Positions 9,736-23,143 of a DNA stretch of 64,000 bases are shown here, piece by piece (position 1 is the first letter of the stretch; the number at the start of each line of letters is the position of its first letter). The notes under the pieces are model-generated. The model was not told the origin of the DNA, did not search any database, and was given only the letters and a program-made list of their open reading frames with translations. The DNA is from Morinoia aosen. Its lineage: Eukaryota > Arthropoda > Malacostraca > Amphipoda > Talitridae. The translations under genes and the position numbers were made by a program. The stretch covers positions 67,207,581-67,271,580 of the forward strand of contig CM059576.1 of NCBI GenBank assembly GCA_030386875.1. The letters run 5' to 3'.

Positions 9736-10724
9736 TCGAGAAGTCAGATTTAATTTTTTCAAGCCTTGAATTTGATCGCGCGACGGCGCGTTCCCTCATT
9801 GTGAACCCAATGAAGATGAACAGGTATCGATGTTGTTTTATTAAACGAGAATTATCTTTCGTTTTGATGTGGCATTGCGATGGCATTTTTATTTTGTGAT
9901 GATTTTTATGTTATTGAGGATTAATGATTGTTTTGTTGTGCAATGGAGCAGGATTGGATGATTTAAGGGCTCTGCATGAATAAGTGAGACGACATCTGAT
10001 GTATGTAAATATAACGCTCATTCGCATCATTTATTCGTGGAAAGAAAGATATTCAGTATTGGGTTTTTGAGGTTCATTTCAGGAATTATTGATAGTAATT
10101 GGATGTGTCAAGAAGTTGGTGAATATTTTGCGTTTTTTGTGGATTATTTTAGTGAATTTTCAGAACGAAAGGATATTGCTCCCATACGAAAGGGAGTAAT
10201 CAATTTTGAAATGAGAAGTGGCTATTTTTGTGGGTTTCGGGAAGACTAATTTTCGTGCGTCTGGGTTTGGGGGAATTTTGAATAGCTTTGGTAGAATTTC
10301 GTTATTTTTTGAACCGCATGTATAAGTAAAATTTGGAATGAGGCTCATGTAATTTAAATGAGTTATAGGTAACATGTAATGTGTTCTGGTGGGATGAACG
10401 ATCATATTGATATTGTTGTAAGCATTTTTGACCTTAGGTGAATTGGCAATTTAATTTCAAAATGTCATTCTCGCACGACTCTGTAAATAATGTTGTTAAG
10501 AAAGTTTGAGTCCCGCTTCATATAAGGGATTTCTGTAATTTTAAGTTTTGATTTAGAGGAAGCTATATAATTTTGAGTAGGAAAGGTTGAATGACTTTGT
10601 GTAAATTGATGAGAAATAAGGATGGACGGTAAGTTAAATGGAATACAATGAGAGTGGTGAAAAATGCAACCAAAAAATTGGATACATGAGGTTATAAAGT
10701 CAGGTGAGGATAAAATTGGTTATG

Positions 10725-10802
10725 CTATGTTTGATTAGACTAGGTTGGGTTAGATTACTTGAGGTTGGGTTGAGTTGGTTATATTATTTTGGGTTTGGTT
10801 CG
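10725..10802 (+). repeat. TTAGG-like G/T-rich tract (U2)
   Basis: Same layout as in U1, with TATGTTTGATTAGAC at the start, so the first TTAGG-like unit is mutated. Confidence 0.4.
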
Positions 10803-11266
10803 GAAGTGATTGGTGAACTTATTGGTTGAATTGTGATTGGTGTAGTCATTTTAACAGAGAAGATCTGATTGATTTGTTGAGGTTGTGTTACTCATGAAAA
10901 ATGTTAGTTACCCCTCAAAGCTCTTCTCCTGCAGCGCATATTTTCAGTTATTGGGATATACACCGTGAAAGTTCCCCGATAGAAAAGAAATTTGAAAATT
11001 CAGTGTGTAACCGATGTCTCTTAGATCAGTGTGAAAATTTGAGAGATCACGGTCTGTGAAATGATTTTTAAACTGTAAATATGGGATTAGGTTACGTATT
11101 TATTTGGTATTTGTGAATGGTGTGGGGAAAAAAATTGATTTTGGTGTTTTAAAGGTAAACGTAGAAGTTCGAGGGGAATTCATTGTACACATCGGTTTGT
11201 GATTTGAGACGATGGTGTATCTGATTGTGTTGGCCAATTGTGGTTATTTTTTAAAGTGTGCCCTAC

Positions 11267-11337
11267 ATGTGTATGTGTATATGTGTGTGTCTGTGGGTGT
11301 GGGAGTGTGTGTAAGAGTGTGAATGTTTGGGGTGTTG

Positions 11338-11369
<32 letters not shown>
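11267..11369. repeat. GT microsatellite (U2)
   Basis: Includes the longest uninterrupted TG run of the array, about 16 dinucleotides ending at 11,370. Elsewhere it is interrupted as in U1. Confidence 0.92.
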
Positions 11370-11371
<2 letters not shown>

Positions 11372-11866
11372 TCCGCCCCGGTCTGTGCTGGTTTCTGCGC
11401 GCCCGGCGGACCCGTTGCGATAATCCGGTGAAAAAACCAAGACCCATACGCGCACCAATTCGAAGAAGGATGAACACCACTTACCCTAGGGGCCGCGCTG
11501 GCGTTCACCGAAATGGTGTATACCCCGACGTGTCGTCCATGAATAGGGTAGCCCCTCGAACGCGTCGTCGCAGCGCCTTCAAATTTGGCAGGCACATAAA
11601 AGGCCTTTTGGACACGAACCTAAGCTTTTTTCTTTCAGATCGGGCGAGAACTTTTCCTTTAATGGCGGTTCAAAGGTCAAAAATCGACCAAAATGGGTCA
11701 TTTTCAAACTGCTGCCAAACACCCATAGAATGCCTCTAGGCGGCTATAATTTCAGCGTGTGGTAGACGAAACAATGGAGCATGCGCCAACGTTGCCATTT
11801 TGCGATCTCTTCGTAAAAAGTATCCCTCTTTGCCCCTCAAAGTTGACGAAAAATTTTTAGGGTAAT
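11370..11866. other. GC-richer head, type A (U2, 497 bp)
   Basis: Inverted repeat at 11370-11377 and 11405-11412. Variant CCGTTGCGATAATCC follows, shared with U5. Lacking the extra T of U1, it has one plus-strand frame open from 11,323 to 11,739, ending in SNCCQTPIECL. The N-terminal part of that frame is GT-repeat translation, so coding is doubtful. Confidence 0.75.
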
Positions 11867-14800
11867 TTTGACGAAATTTGGAGAGTTATTTTGAGAAAAC
11901 CACGCACTTTTAAACTTTCAAACTTTGATAGCTCGTACATTTCCAAAAGTTCTACGCCTCATGAAATCAACGGCTCTCGAAACGATCAAGTTTCCACACA
12001 ACTTCGGGTCAAAGTTTTCCTAAAAATTTTTGGACAATTTTGGTGAGGCGGGAGTTTTGCCCTGAGTTCGACGGCAATACCTGTGGCTCTCAAACTTTGT
12101 AGTCTCGTTCAGAAAGCTTTGTAATATACCCAGCGAGTTTTACAGAGTGCCAGCTATGAAAACTTGAGTGGTGCGCAACTTTAAAGTTCAAGTAAAAAAA
12201 CGCGTTTTTTATAAGGTCATTTTCGAACGCCAGTTGTGACGTTGTTTGATTGATTGGTGACTTGAAAATTTGATACGACCTAGTTTTAATCTTTTTCTCA
12301 AAGTTATCAAGTTTACAGTTCATCATGAGCGAAACTTTTCTCAAAAAATGGTTCCAAACACAACCCCCAACACCCCCAAAAAATGTTCGGAACAAGTTTT
12401 AGGAAAATGGGGGCAACGTACGGAAAACTTCATTTAACATTTTCTGCTCGGTTTTTTGTCGTGCATTCAAAAGTTTTTGGGCTGGTTGAATTTCGGCTTC
12501 GTTTGAGCGTGAGACATTATTTTCACTTTTCCAGGCCATTTTTGCCTTTCCTTCGCCCCTGAAGCCCACTTACTCACCTTCGAGGGAGCTGAAAATCACT
12601 TGAAAGATGCGTCTTGAGGAGATCTTTCGATTGATACTCGTGTCTCAAAGTTGTAGGCCTTCAACTTTTCGTTTAAATTTGAAAAAACATCAAACCTTAG
12701 GGAGAAATCGCGAAAATTTGCCAATCTAGCGCAAAAACTGAATACCGATCCACCTTGTAATGAAGTCTCCAGAATGCGAATTTTTTTTAATGACTGAATT
12801 TGGGGCCTGAAATAGGACTTTATTGAGTTTAAAGTTTTTATATAGATGCCCATTTTCATGAACTTAATGCTGTGATGTTTTCGATTGCGAAACAATATAT
12901 TTAAATGAATAATTGAAGTTCAAAGTTTTTGCTGATTTTTTTGTCATTCTAGGCGGTTTTGCGTACTTTTAAGAGTTGTACTGTGTTGTTAGAGTTGAAT
13001 TAAATTTATTAGGACTCGCAAGTCAACCTTCTAACTGGCTTATTTGACCTTGAAATTCTTAAAACTTTTTTACATGACGCGTAATTCATTAATTTCAGGA
13101 ATTTATAGTGGTTTCACAGGAAATTTTATGAAGAGAAAATGTGTTTAAAATAGGCGATTTACCCTATGGTAGGGTTATTTCACTTCCAACAAGTTTTGGT
13201 AGAGAAAAAAAATGTTGGTTGCGCGATCAATTTTTCTCAAAGTCCAGAAAAATTTTACGCATCTCCATCTCGATTTGTAATATGTCATTGAGGTTCAGAA
13301 TTTGAGGCTCAAATCTTCTGATGCTTGTAAAAGTTGTCATGTAAAAGATGTTTACAAAGTTTCACCTACTGGTAAGGTCTATAGTGTAACTATCATGGTA
13401 CTGAATAAGTGAAATGAGGTAAAATATTTCAATTTGTGGAATGGATTTGTTAACCCTACAAAAAGTTTTCTTTGGAATTCATCGAAAATAATTGAAAAGG
13501 TATACTAATTCATTAAACATATTCTTAATATGTAGAATTCCGTAGTTATGAGAATACATAGTACGTAACATTCATGAAAGAATGCATGCTAATGTAAGGA
13601 AGATAAAGCTTGTAATTATTCACCAGATTATTCAAGAAGCAAGGAATGAATGCTCGAGGTTATCTGAATGTAATATTTTCGAACATTTTGTAATATTTTG
13701 TCTCGTACGTCGGGAAGTGTAACTTCTGGGAGGTGTTGAAGAGATTTGGATTTGGGCTAGTGAAATTCACGCAAAATTAACGTACTGGTATGGCTGAAGG
13801 TGTGACCATGATAGTAGTCGCAAAGTAATGAGAGCTCAAACATGCAAAGTGATTAGTTTTCGACGGGGAAAATTCGTCGCAAGTAAAGACCTATTCATTA
13901 TGATAGAAATTTTATTATTTTGCCCTCCATTTTTGCGGTATCTGTAATTATTTTTAGTGTTTATTGTTTGCAACGAAAACAATGCGCATTCTTAATACTT
14001 CCAACTGCATTTGGTATTCGATGGTCGAATTACTCCTGAGAGACGCGGACTGGCGTATGGCCTTTATGACCTTGATACCAAGCAAGATGGCTACTAAATA
14101 GTTATTACTTGTTTATATAACTCCTTTCTATTCATGTATAACTCATTTATGTATGTCAAGCTTCGTTGTTACTTGAATCTTTGCCTTAAATACTTAGATA
14201 TTGAGAGAAGTAGGAACACCATTTTTTACTTGAGTTACCCCTCGAAGCCGTGCTTAATGAGGAGGTATGTTCAGTAATTTTGAGACACTGTACAACTTTT
14301 GGTAGTGACTTGAAAAAGAAACGAAAGCGTTGTTCAAAGCTCCATATGTCGGTGAGTTTTTGAGAAATATTTGTGGTACTACATGGAAATATTATCGGCT
14401 CATGAGTCGGAAATACCTCTGGATGAGAATTCAAGATATGAAATAACTCGCATTTGAACATAGAAAATGGTGCTAAGTTGTTAAGGCGGTGTTAAACAGT
14501 GAAGCTATTGAATATGATGGAAGGATCGATTCTATTATGTTTTTCGGGAGGTTAATTGAACATTTACGGGTGAAATCACGAACATGAATTCATTTAGAAA
14601 TTATAGAAATGGGTCATTTCACTGATTTCGATGCCGAAATTTGAATGAATCTGTAATGAGAACTCACTTGATGTATGTCAAGCTTCGTATTTGCTTCAAT
14701 GTTTGCTTTCAAGATGTAAATATTGAGTAAGTGCATAACAGGATTTCTTACTTGAGTTACCCCTGAAAGCTCTCCCTTGAGCAGTGCATGTTTTCAGTTA

Positions 14801-15697
14801 GTTTGAAATGCACAATGTCTCTTCATGGAAAGAAAACTTAAATTTGATGCTCGCTAAATCACTCATTTCGCATAGCTCATGGTTGCAGTTTGCACGAAGC
14901 GTGCGGTCTGATGTAGGGAGGCGATAGCACTTTTTTCGTGTGGAGAAAGTGATATTGAGTTATGTTGATAGGTAATGGGTTTGCTTTCATTGTAAATGAT
15001 GATGCATTGGTGAACTCGGTTGTCAATGGAGTGTAGTTTGAATTAGGCATATATTTTTTTGTGCATTGCAGGTAGATGTTCGAAATTTTGATACAATGTA
15101 CATATGTATGTCTGTTTATGCTGACATTTTGAGAACGGACCTATAGATATTTTGGGGTGAATGAGTAATTTTCGAAATTTCTATGCATGTTTCAATTTAC
15201 GATTAAGGGCACTTTGAAATGAGCTAGAGAATTCATTTTGGGCTCATATGAAGCGGAATGAAAAGCAGGGTGTCAATGTTGGTGAATAAATTATGTTTAT
15301 TCATGATTTTTAGATATATAGGGAAATGAGTTTATTTAAATGTTTTGTCCGTTATTTCGTCAGTGGAACGTGTTGTGAACTATTTTTGAGGCAATTTCAG
15401 ACATTTCGACTTGTGCAATGACCAAGCGTGTTGATTTTTTAGGAAGAGTTTGAGAAAAGTTGAGGGATATTAAAATGCTATTTCCAATGCAAAATCGCAA
15501 GGAAGATAAAATCGCTGCAGATAATACTTTCATAACCATACAGACTGATGCCTTCAAGCCCGTTAGTAAACTGTTGGGGGTAACTACACTGAAAGTGGGA
15601 AGGAATGAGACAGAAATGACATTTTTCAGAGTTTCAAAGTGATTCGGAGGTGAATGCAGTGCCCTTGGAGTATAACTAATATAAGAGCTGCAATTTT

Positions 15698-15733
15698 GCC
15701 GCTCAACGAGGTGCGTAGCACTCGTTGAGCGGC
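15698..15733. other. Conserved stem-loop, type A (U3)
   Basis: Same sequence as U1 and U2. Upstream it shares CCCTTGGAGTATAAC with U2 and U6. Confidence 0.7.
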
Positions 15734-16724
15734 TCGAGAAGTCAGATTTAATTTTTTCAAGCCTTGAATTTGATCGCGCGACGGCGCGTTCCCTCATTGT
15801 GAACCCAATGAAGATGAACAGGTGTCGATGTTGTTTTATTAAACGAGAATTATCTTTCGTTTTGATGTGGCATTGCGATGGCATTTTTATTTTGTGAGGA
15901 TTTTTATGTTATTGAGGATTAATGATTGTTTTGTTGTACAATGGAGCAGGATTGGATGATTTAAGGGCTCTGCATGAATGAGTGAGACGCCATCTGATGT
16001 ATGTAAATGTTACGCTCATTCGCATCATTTATTCGTGGAAAGAAAGATATTCAGTATTGGGTTTTCGAGGTTCATTTCAGGAATTATTGATAGTAATTGG
16101 ATGTGTGAAGAAGTTGGTGAATATTTTGCGTTTATTGTGGATTATTTTAAATGAATTTTCAGAACGAAAGGATATTGCTCCCATACGAAAGGGAGTAATC
16201 AATTTTGAAATGAGAAGTGGCTATTTTTTTGGGTTTCGGGAAGACTAATTTTCGTGCGTCTGGCTTTGGGGGAATTTTGAATAGCTTTGGTAGAATTTTA
16301 TTATTTTTTGAACCGCATGTATAAGTAAAATTTGGAATGAGGCTCATGTAATTTAAACTAGTTATAGGTAACATGTAATGTGTTCTGGTGGGATGAACGA
16401 TCATATTGATAGTCTTGTAAGCATTTTTGACCTTAGGTGAATTCGCAATTAAATTTTAAAATGTCATTCTCCCAGGATTCTGTATATAATATTGTTAAGA
16501 AAGTTTCAGTCGCGCTTCATATAAGGGATTTATGTAATTTTAAGTTTTGATTTAGGTGAAGCTATATAATTTTGAGTAGGAAAGGTTAAATGACTTTGTG
16601 TAAATTGCTGAGAAACAAGGGATTGACGGTAAGTTAAATGGAATACAATAAGAGTGGTGAAAAATTAAACCAAAAAATTGGATACATGAGGTTATAAAGG
16701 CAGGTGGGGATAAAATTGGTTATG

Positions 16725-16802
16725 TTAGGTTTGATTAGACTAGGTTGGGTTAGATTACTTTAGGTTGGGTTGAGTTGGTTATATTAGTTTGGGTTTGGTT
16801 CG
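16725..16802 (+). repeat. TTAGG-like G/T-rich tract (U3)
   Basis: Reads GTTAGGTTTGATTAGAC, then TTGGGTTAGATTACTTTAGG. Slightly closer to TTAGG than U1, because TTTAGG replaces TTGAGG. Confidence 0.45.
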
Positions 16803-17270
16803 GAAGTGATTGGTGAACTTATCGATTGAATTGTGATTGGTGTAGTCATTTTATAAGAGTAGATCTGATTGATTTGTTGAGGTTGTGTTACTCATGAAAA
16901 ATATTAGTTACCCCTCAAAGCTCTTCTCCTGCAGCGCATATTTTCAGTTATTCGGATATACACCGTGAAAGTTCCCCGATAGAAAAGAAATTTGAGAATT
17001 CAGTGTGTAACCGATGTCTCTTAGATCAGTGTGAAAAATTGAGAGATCACGGTCTGTGAAATGATTTAGAAACTGTAAATATGGGCTTAGGTTACGTTTT
17101 TATTTGGTATTTGGGAATGGTGTCGTAAAATCAATTGATTTCGGTGTACGATAGGTAAACATAGAGGCTAAAATGAAATACATTGTACACATCGGTTTGT
17201 GATTTGAGACGATGGTGTATGTGATTGTGTTGGCCAATTGTGGTTATTTTTACAAGTGTGCGCGACAAGT

Positions 17271-17368
17271 ATTTGTGTATATGTGTGTCTGTGGGTGTGG
17301 GAGTGTGTGTAGGAGTGTGAGCGTCTGGGTTTTGATGTGTTTGTAAGTGTGTGGGTGTGTGTGTGTGT
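17271..17368. repeat. Degenerate GT microsatellite (U3)
   Basis: Carries the AGGAGTGTGAGCGTCTGGG interruption shared with U5, U6 and U7, unlike the AAGAGTGTGAA form of U1, U2, U4, U8 and U9. Two microsatellite haplotypes thus exist and they do not follow the A/B split of the head. Confidence 0.9.
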
Positions 17369-17866
17369 GGTCCGCCCCGGTCTGTGCTGGTTTCTGTGCG
17401 CCCGGCGGACCCCTCTGCGACATTCCGGTGAAAAACCAAGACCCATACGCGCACCGATTCGAAGAAGGATGAACACCACTTACCCTAGGGGCCGCGCTGG
17501 CGTTCACCGAAATGGTGTTATACCCCGACGTGTCGTCCATGAATAGGGTAGCCCCTCGAACGCGTCGTCGCAGCGCCTTCAAATTTGGCAGGCACATAAA
17601 AGGCCTTTTGGACACGAACCTAAGCTTTTTTCTCGTAGATCGGGCGAGAACTTTTCCTTTAATGGCCGTTCAAAGGTCAAAAATCGACCAAAATGGGTCA
17701 TTTTCAAACTGCTGCCAAACACCCATAGAATGCCTCTAGGCGGCTATAATTTCAGCGTGTGGTAGACGAAACAATGGAGCATGCGCCAACGTTGCCATTT
17801 TGCGATCCGTTCGTAAAAAGTATCCCTCTTTGCCCCTCAAAGTTGACGAAAAATTTTTAGGGTAAT
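17369..17866. other. GC-richer head, type A (U3, 498 bp)
   Basis: Same as the U1 head (CCCTCTGCGACATTCC variant), with the extra T that shifts the plus-strand frame. TCTCGTAGATCGGG near 17,631 is shared with U9. Confidence 0.75.
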
Positions 17867-20800
17867 TTTGACGAAATTTGGAGAGCTTTTTTGAGAAAAC
17901 CACGCACTTTTAAACTTTCAAACTTTGATAGCTCGTACATTTCCAAAAGTTCTACGCCTCATATAATCAACGGCTCTCGAAACGATCAAGTTTCCACACA
18001 ACTTCGGGACAAAGTTTTCCTAAAAATTTGTGGACAATTTTGGTGAGGCGGGAGTTTTGCCCTGAGTTCGACGGCAATACCTGTGGCTCTCAAACTTTGT
18101 AGTGTCGTTTAGAAAGCTTTGTAATATACCCAGCGAGTTTTACAGAGTGCCAGCTATGAAAACTTGAGTGGTGCGCAACTTTAAAGTTCAAGTAAAAAAA
18201 CGCGTTTTTTATAAGGTCATTTTCGAACGCCAGTTGTGACGTTGTTTAATTGATTGGTGACTTGAAAATTTGATACGACCTAGTTTCAACCTTTTTCTCA
18301 AAGTTATTAGGTTTACAGTTCATCATGAGCAAAACTTTTTTCAAAAAATGGTTCCGAACACAACCCCCAACACCCCCAAAAAATGTTCCGAACATGTTTT
18401 TGGAAAATGGGGGCGATCTACGGAAAACTTCATTTAACATTTTCTGCTCGGTTTTTTGTCGTGCATTCAAAAGTTTTTGGGCAGGTTGAATTTCGGCTTC
18501 GTTTGAGCGTGAGACATTATTTTCACTTTTCCAGGCCATTTTTGCCTTTCCTTCGCCCCTGAAGCCCTCTTACTCACCTTCGAGGGAGCTGAAAATCACT
18601 TGAAAGATGCGTCTTGAGGAGATCTTTATATTGATACTCGTGTCTCAAAGTTGTAGGCCTTCAAATTTTTGTTTAAATTGGAAAAAACCTCAAACCTTAG
18701 GGAAGAATCGCGAAAATTTGCCAATCTAGCGCAAAAACTGGATACCAATCCACCTTGTATTGAAGTCTCCATAATGCGAATTTTTTTTAATGACTGAATT
18801 TGGGGCCTAAAATGGAACTTTATTGAGTTTAAAGGTTTTCTATGGCTGCCCATTTTCATGAACTTGGTGCTGTGTGGTTTTCGATTGCAAAACATTATAT
18901 TTAAATGAATTTTTCAACTTGAAAGTTTTTCCTGATTTTTTTGTCATTTTAGGCGGTTTTGCGTACTTTTAAGAGTTGAACTGTGTTCTTAGAGTTGAAA
19001 TAAAATTATTAGGACTCGCGAGTCAACTTTCTAAGTGGCTTATTTCACCTTGAAATTCTTATAAATTTTTTACATGACGCGAAATTCATGAATTTAGAGT
19101 GTTCATATTCGTTTCACAGGAAATTTTATAGAGAACAAATGTGTTTAAAATAGGCGATTTACCTTATGGTAGGATTATTTCACTTCAAACATGTCATGGT
19201 ATGGAAAAAAAATTTCGGATCTACGATCAATTTTTCTCCAAGTCCCGAAAATTTTGACGCATCTCGATTTCCATTTGCATTACCTCATTGAGGTTCAGAA
19301 TTTGAGGCTCAAATCTTCTGCTGCTTGTAGAAGTTGTAATGTGAAAGATGTTACAACTACAAAGATGTTACAACTAATGTTGAAGTGTCCGCATCATCGT
19401 AATAAGTAAGTAAAGGACCTCATATATAACTGATATTTTGAATGGATTTGTTAACCCTAAAAAAATTGTCTTTCTAATTAATAGAAAATTATTTAAATGG
19501 GGTACTTGTTGATTATATGTCATTGGTAAGAGAATAACATGCTTCTGTGACACTGCAGTCATTTCGGACGGTGACGTGTTACATGAGGTTTTCATGAAAT
19601 AGATACAAAAACATTACATAAGTTTTTAAAAGTGGAAAGTGTAACGTTTCTTTAATGAAACGAAACTTGAAAAGAAGTTTTTAATATTGTCTAATGAAAA
19701 TGAACATGATACGCATATTTCAAAAGATGAGAACTCGCCAAATTTCGTAATACAAAGAGAAATTATACATTTCGTAGGTTTATTACTTTCTCAAAGGTTT
19801 ATTCGATGGTCCAATTACTCCTCAAAGACGCGGACTGCCGTGGCCCTGATGGTATGGATACCAAGCAAGATGGATACTTAATAGTTATTATTTGTTGATA
19901 TAAGTCGTTACTGTTAATGTATAACTGATTTATGTATGTCAAGCTTCGTTGTTACTTGAATCTTTGCCTTAAATACTTAAATATTGTGTGACGTAGGAAC
20001 AGCATTTTTGACTTGAGTTACCCCTGGAAGCCGTGCTTAATCAGGAGGTATGTTCAGTCATTTTGAGACACTCTAAAACTTTGCTAGTTACTTGAAAAAG
20101 TAAACGAAAGCTTTGTTCAAAGTTCCACATGTCGGTGAGTTATTGAGAAACATTTGTGGTACTAAGTGGAAGTATTATCGGCTCATGAGTCAGATATACC
20201 TCTGTATGAGAATTCAAGATATGAAAGAACTCGCATTTTAACATAGAAAATGGTGCTAAGTTGTTTAGGCGGTGTAAACCAGTGAAGCTATTGAATATGA
20301 TGGAAGGATCGATTCTATTATGTTTTTCGGGAGTTAAATTGAACATTGACGGGTGAAATCACGAACATGAATTCATTAAGAAAATATAGGAATGGGTCAT
20401 TCCACTTATTTCGATGCCGAAATTTGAATGAATCTTTAATGGGAACTCACTTTATGTATGTCAAGCTTCGTTTTTGCTTCAATGTTGTCCTTAAAGGTGG
20501 AAATATTGAGTAAATGCATAACAGAATTTCTTACTTGAGTTACCCCTCAAAGCTCTCCCTTGAGCTGTGCATGTTTTCAGTTAGTTTGGGATACACAATG
20601 TCTCTTCTTGAAATGAAAATTTAAATTTGATGTTCGCTAAATCACTTATTTCGCATAGATGATGGTTGCAGTTTGCACGAAGCGTGCGGTCTGATGTAGG
20701 GGGGCGATAGCTCATTTTTGGTGTGGAGAAAGTGAGATTGATTTATATTGAGAGGTAATGGTTTTGTTTTCATGGTAAATGATGATGCATTGGTGAACTC

Positions 20801-21477
20801 GGTTATCAATTGAGTGTAGTTTGAATTAGGCATATGATTTTATGTGCATTGCAGGTAGATGTTGGAAATTTTGATACAATGTACATGTCTGTTTATGCTG
20901 ACATTTTGAGATTTGACCTATCGACATTTTGGGGTGAATGAGTAATTTTCGAAAATTGTATGCATGTTCAAATTTACGATGAAGGGTACTTTGAAATCAG
21001 GTAGAGAATTCATTTTGGGCTCATATGAAGCGGAGTCAAAAGCAGGGTGCGAATGTTGTTGATTATATTATGTTTATTCATAATTGTTTGATATAGGGAG
21101 AAATAAGTTGTGTGAAACGTTTTGTCCGTTATTTCGTCAGTGGAACGTGTTGTGAACTATTTTTGTGGCAATGTCGGACATTTCGACTTGTGCAATGACG
21201 AAGCATGTGGAAAATTTAGGAAGAGTTAGACAAAAACGTTGAGGGATATTGAAATGGTATATCCAATGCAAAAACGCAAAAAGACGAGAACCGCTGCAGA
21301 TAATACTTTAATAACCATACAGACTGATGCCTTTAAGCCCGTTAGTAAACTGTACGGGGTAACTACACTGGAAATGCGTAAAAATGAGACAGAAATGGCA
21401 TTTTTTTAGAGTTTGAAAGTTTTTGTAAGGTAAATTCAGTGCCCGTCGAGTGTGACTAATATAAGAGCTGCAATTAT

Positions 21478-21513
21478 GCCGCTCTGCGAGGTGCGTAGCA
21501 CCCGTAGAGCGGC
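21478..21513. other. Conserved stem-loop, type B (U4)
   Basis: Arms GCCGCTCTGCGAGGTGC and GCACCCGTAGAGCGGC around a GTA loop. Relative to type A, A-T became T-A, A-T became G-T (a wobble in RNA), and a T-to-C change moves the bulge from G to the neighbouring A. The paired length is kept. Confidence 0.7.
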
Positions 21514-22496
21514 GCAAGAACTCAGATTTCATTTTCTCAACCTTCGAATTTAACCGCGCGACGGCGCGTCCCATCATTATGAACCCAATGAAGATGAACA
21601 GGTGTCGATGTTGTTGTATGAAACGAGAATTAGCTTTCGTTTTGATGTGGTATTGCGATGTTTGTTTATTTTGGTGATGATTTCTATTTTATTGAGGATT
21701 TATGGTTGTTTGTTATAGTTTGGAGAAGGATTGGATTATTTAATGGCTCTGCATGAATAACTGCGACGCTATCTGATGTATGGTAATGTACAGCTCATTC
21801 GCGTGATTTATTCGTGAGAACAAGAATACATTTGGTTCTTGTGGTTAGTTTGAAAAAGTATTGATAGTAATTGGATGTGACACGAAGTTGGCGGATATTT
21901 GTTGTTTTCTCTTGAAGGTTTGAAATTAATTTTAATAACGTAAGGTTATTTCTCGCTGATGCAGGTGAGTAATGTATTTTGATGTCTGAGGTGGCAATTT
22001 TTTGGGGTTATGGGAAGCCTAATTTCCCTACGTCAGGCTTTAGCGTATTTTGAAATAGCTTTGGTAGAATTTCATATATTTTTGAACCGCATGTATAATT
22101 AGAATTTGGAATTAGGCTCATGTAATATAAATGAGTTATATGTAACATGTAATGTATTCTGGTAGAATGAAGGAACATATTTATAGTCTTGTAAGCATTT
22201 TTTACCTTAGGTGAATTCGTGATTTAATATTAAAATTTCATTCTCCCAGGATTCTGTATATAATATTGTGAAGAAAGTTTCAGTCGCGCTTCATATTAGG
22301 GATTTATGTTATTTTAAGTTTTGATTTAGGTGAAGCTATATAATTTTGAGTAGGATAGGTTAAATGACTTTGTGTAAATTGATGATAAACAGGGGATGGA
22401 CGGTAAGTTAAATGGAATACAATAAGAGTGGTGAAAATTTCAACCAACAAATTGGATACATGAGGTTATAAAGTCAGGTGAGGATAAAATTGGTTA

Positions 22497-22576
22497 TGTT
22501 AGGTTTGATTAGACTAGGTCGCGTTAGATTACTTGAGGTTGGGTTGAGTTGGTTATATTATTTTGGGTTTGGTTCG
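22497..22576 (+). repeat. TTAGG-like G/T-rich tract (U4)
   Basis: As in U1 but with GGTCGCGTTAG in place of GGTTGGGTTAG, a change shared only with U9. Confidence 0.4.
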
Positions 22577-23041
22577 GAAGTGATTGGTGAACTTATTGGT
22601 TGAATTGTGATTGGTGTAGTCATTTTATAAGAGAAGATCTGATTGATTTTTTGAGGATGTGTAATTCATAAAAAATTTTAGTTACCCCTCAAAGCTCTGC
22701 TCCAGCAGCGCATGTGTTCAGTTATTGGGATATACACCGTGAAAGTTCCCCGATAGAAAAGAAATTTGAAAATTCAGTGTGTAACCAATGTCTCTTAGAT
22801 CAGTGTGAAAATTTGAGAGATCACGGTCTGTGAAATGATTTTTAAACTGTAAATATGGGATTAGGTTACGTTTTTATTTGGTATTTGTGAATGGTGTGGG
22901 AAAATCAATTGATTTTGGTGTTTTAAAGGTAAACGTAGAACTTCGAGGGGAATTCATTGTACACATCGGTTTGTGATTTGAGACGATGGTGTATGTGATT
23001 GTGTTGGGGAATTGTGGTTATTTTTACAAGTGTGCGCGACA

Positions 23042-23143
23042 TGTATTTGTGTATATGTGTGTCTGTGGGTGTGGGAGTGTGTGTAAGAGTGTGAATGTTT
23101 GGGGTTATGAGGTGTGTGTGTGTGTGTGGGGGTGTGTATGTGT
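23042..23143. repeat. Degenerate GT microsatellite (U4)
   Basis: GT tract with the AAGAGTGTGAATGTTTGGGG interruption and TATGAGG near 23,106, as in U1. It ends at the head inverted repeat. Confidence 0.9.

Larger units (their letters stand above)
5867..11866. repeat. Macrosatellite unit U2 (type A, 6,000 bp)
   Basis: Complete type A unit, usable as the reference copy because none of the large deletions seen in U1 or U7 is present. It has the longest pure GT run of the array (about 11339-11370). It matches U1 over its whole length apart from scattered substitutions, small indels and the U1 deletion. Confidence 0.95.
11867..17866. repeat. Macrosatellite unit U3 (type A, 6,000 bp)
   Basis: Complete type A unit. 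Its private variants are shared with U6 about 17.6 kb downstream: for example the segment near 13,210-13,260 (CGCGATCAATTTTTCTC, then AGTCCAGAA) and the changes near 15,300-15,480. U3 is therefore the first member of a trimeric higher-order repeat. Confidence 0.95.

Noticed and set aside
11180-11480. His-Thr-rich minus-strand frames over the GT tracts
   Set aside because: Translation of a dinucleotide repeat; open in several frames at once for that reason alone.
15360-15884. Minus-strand 174-codon frame in U3
   Set aside because: It runs straight through the palindromic stem-loop and is broken in the other units; no domain recognised.
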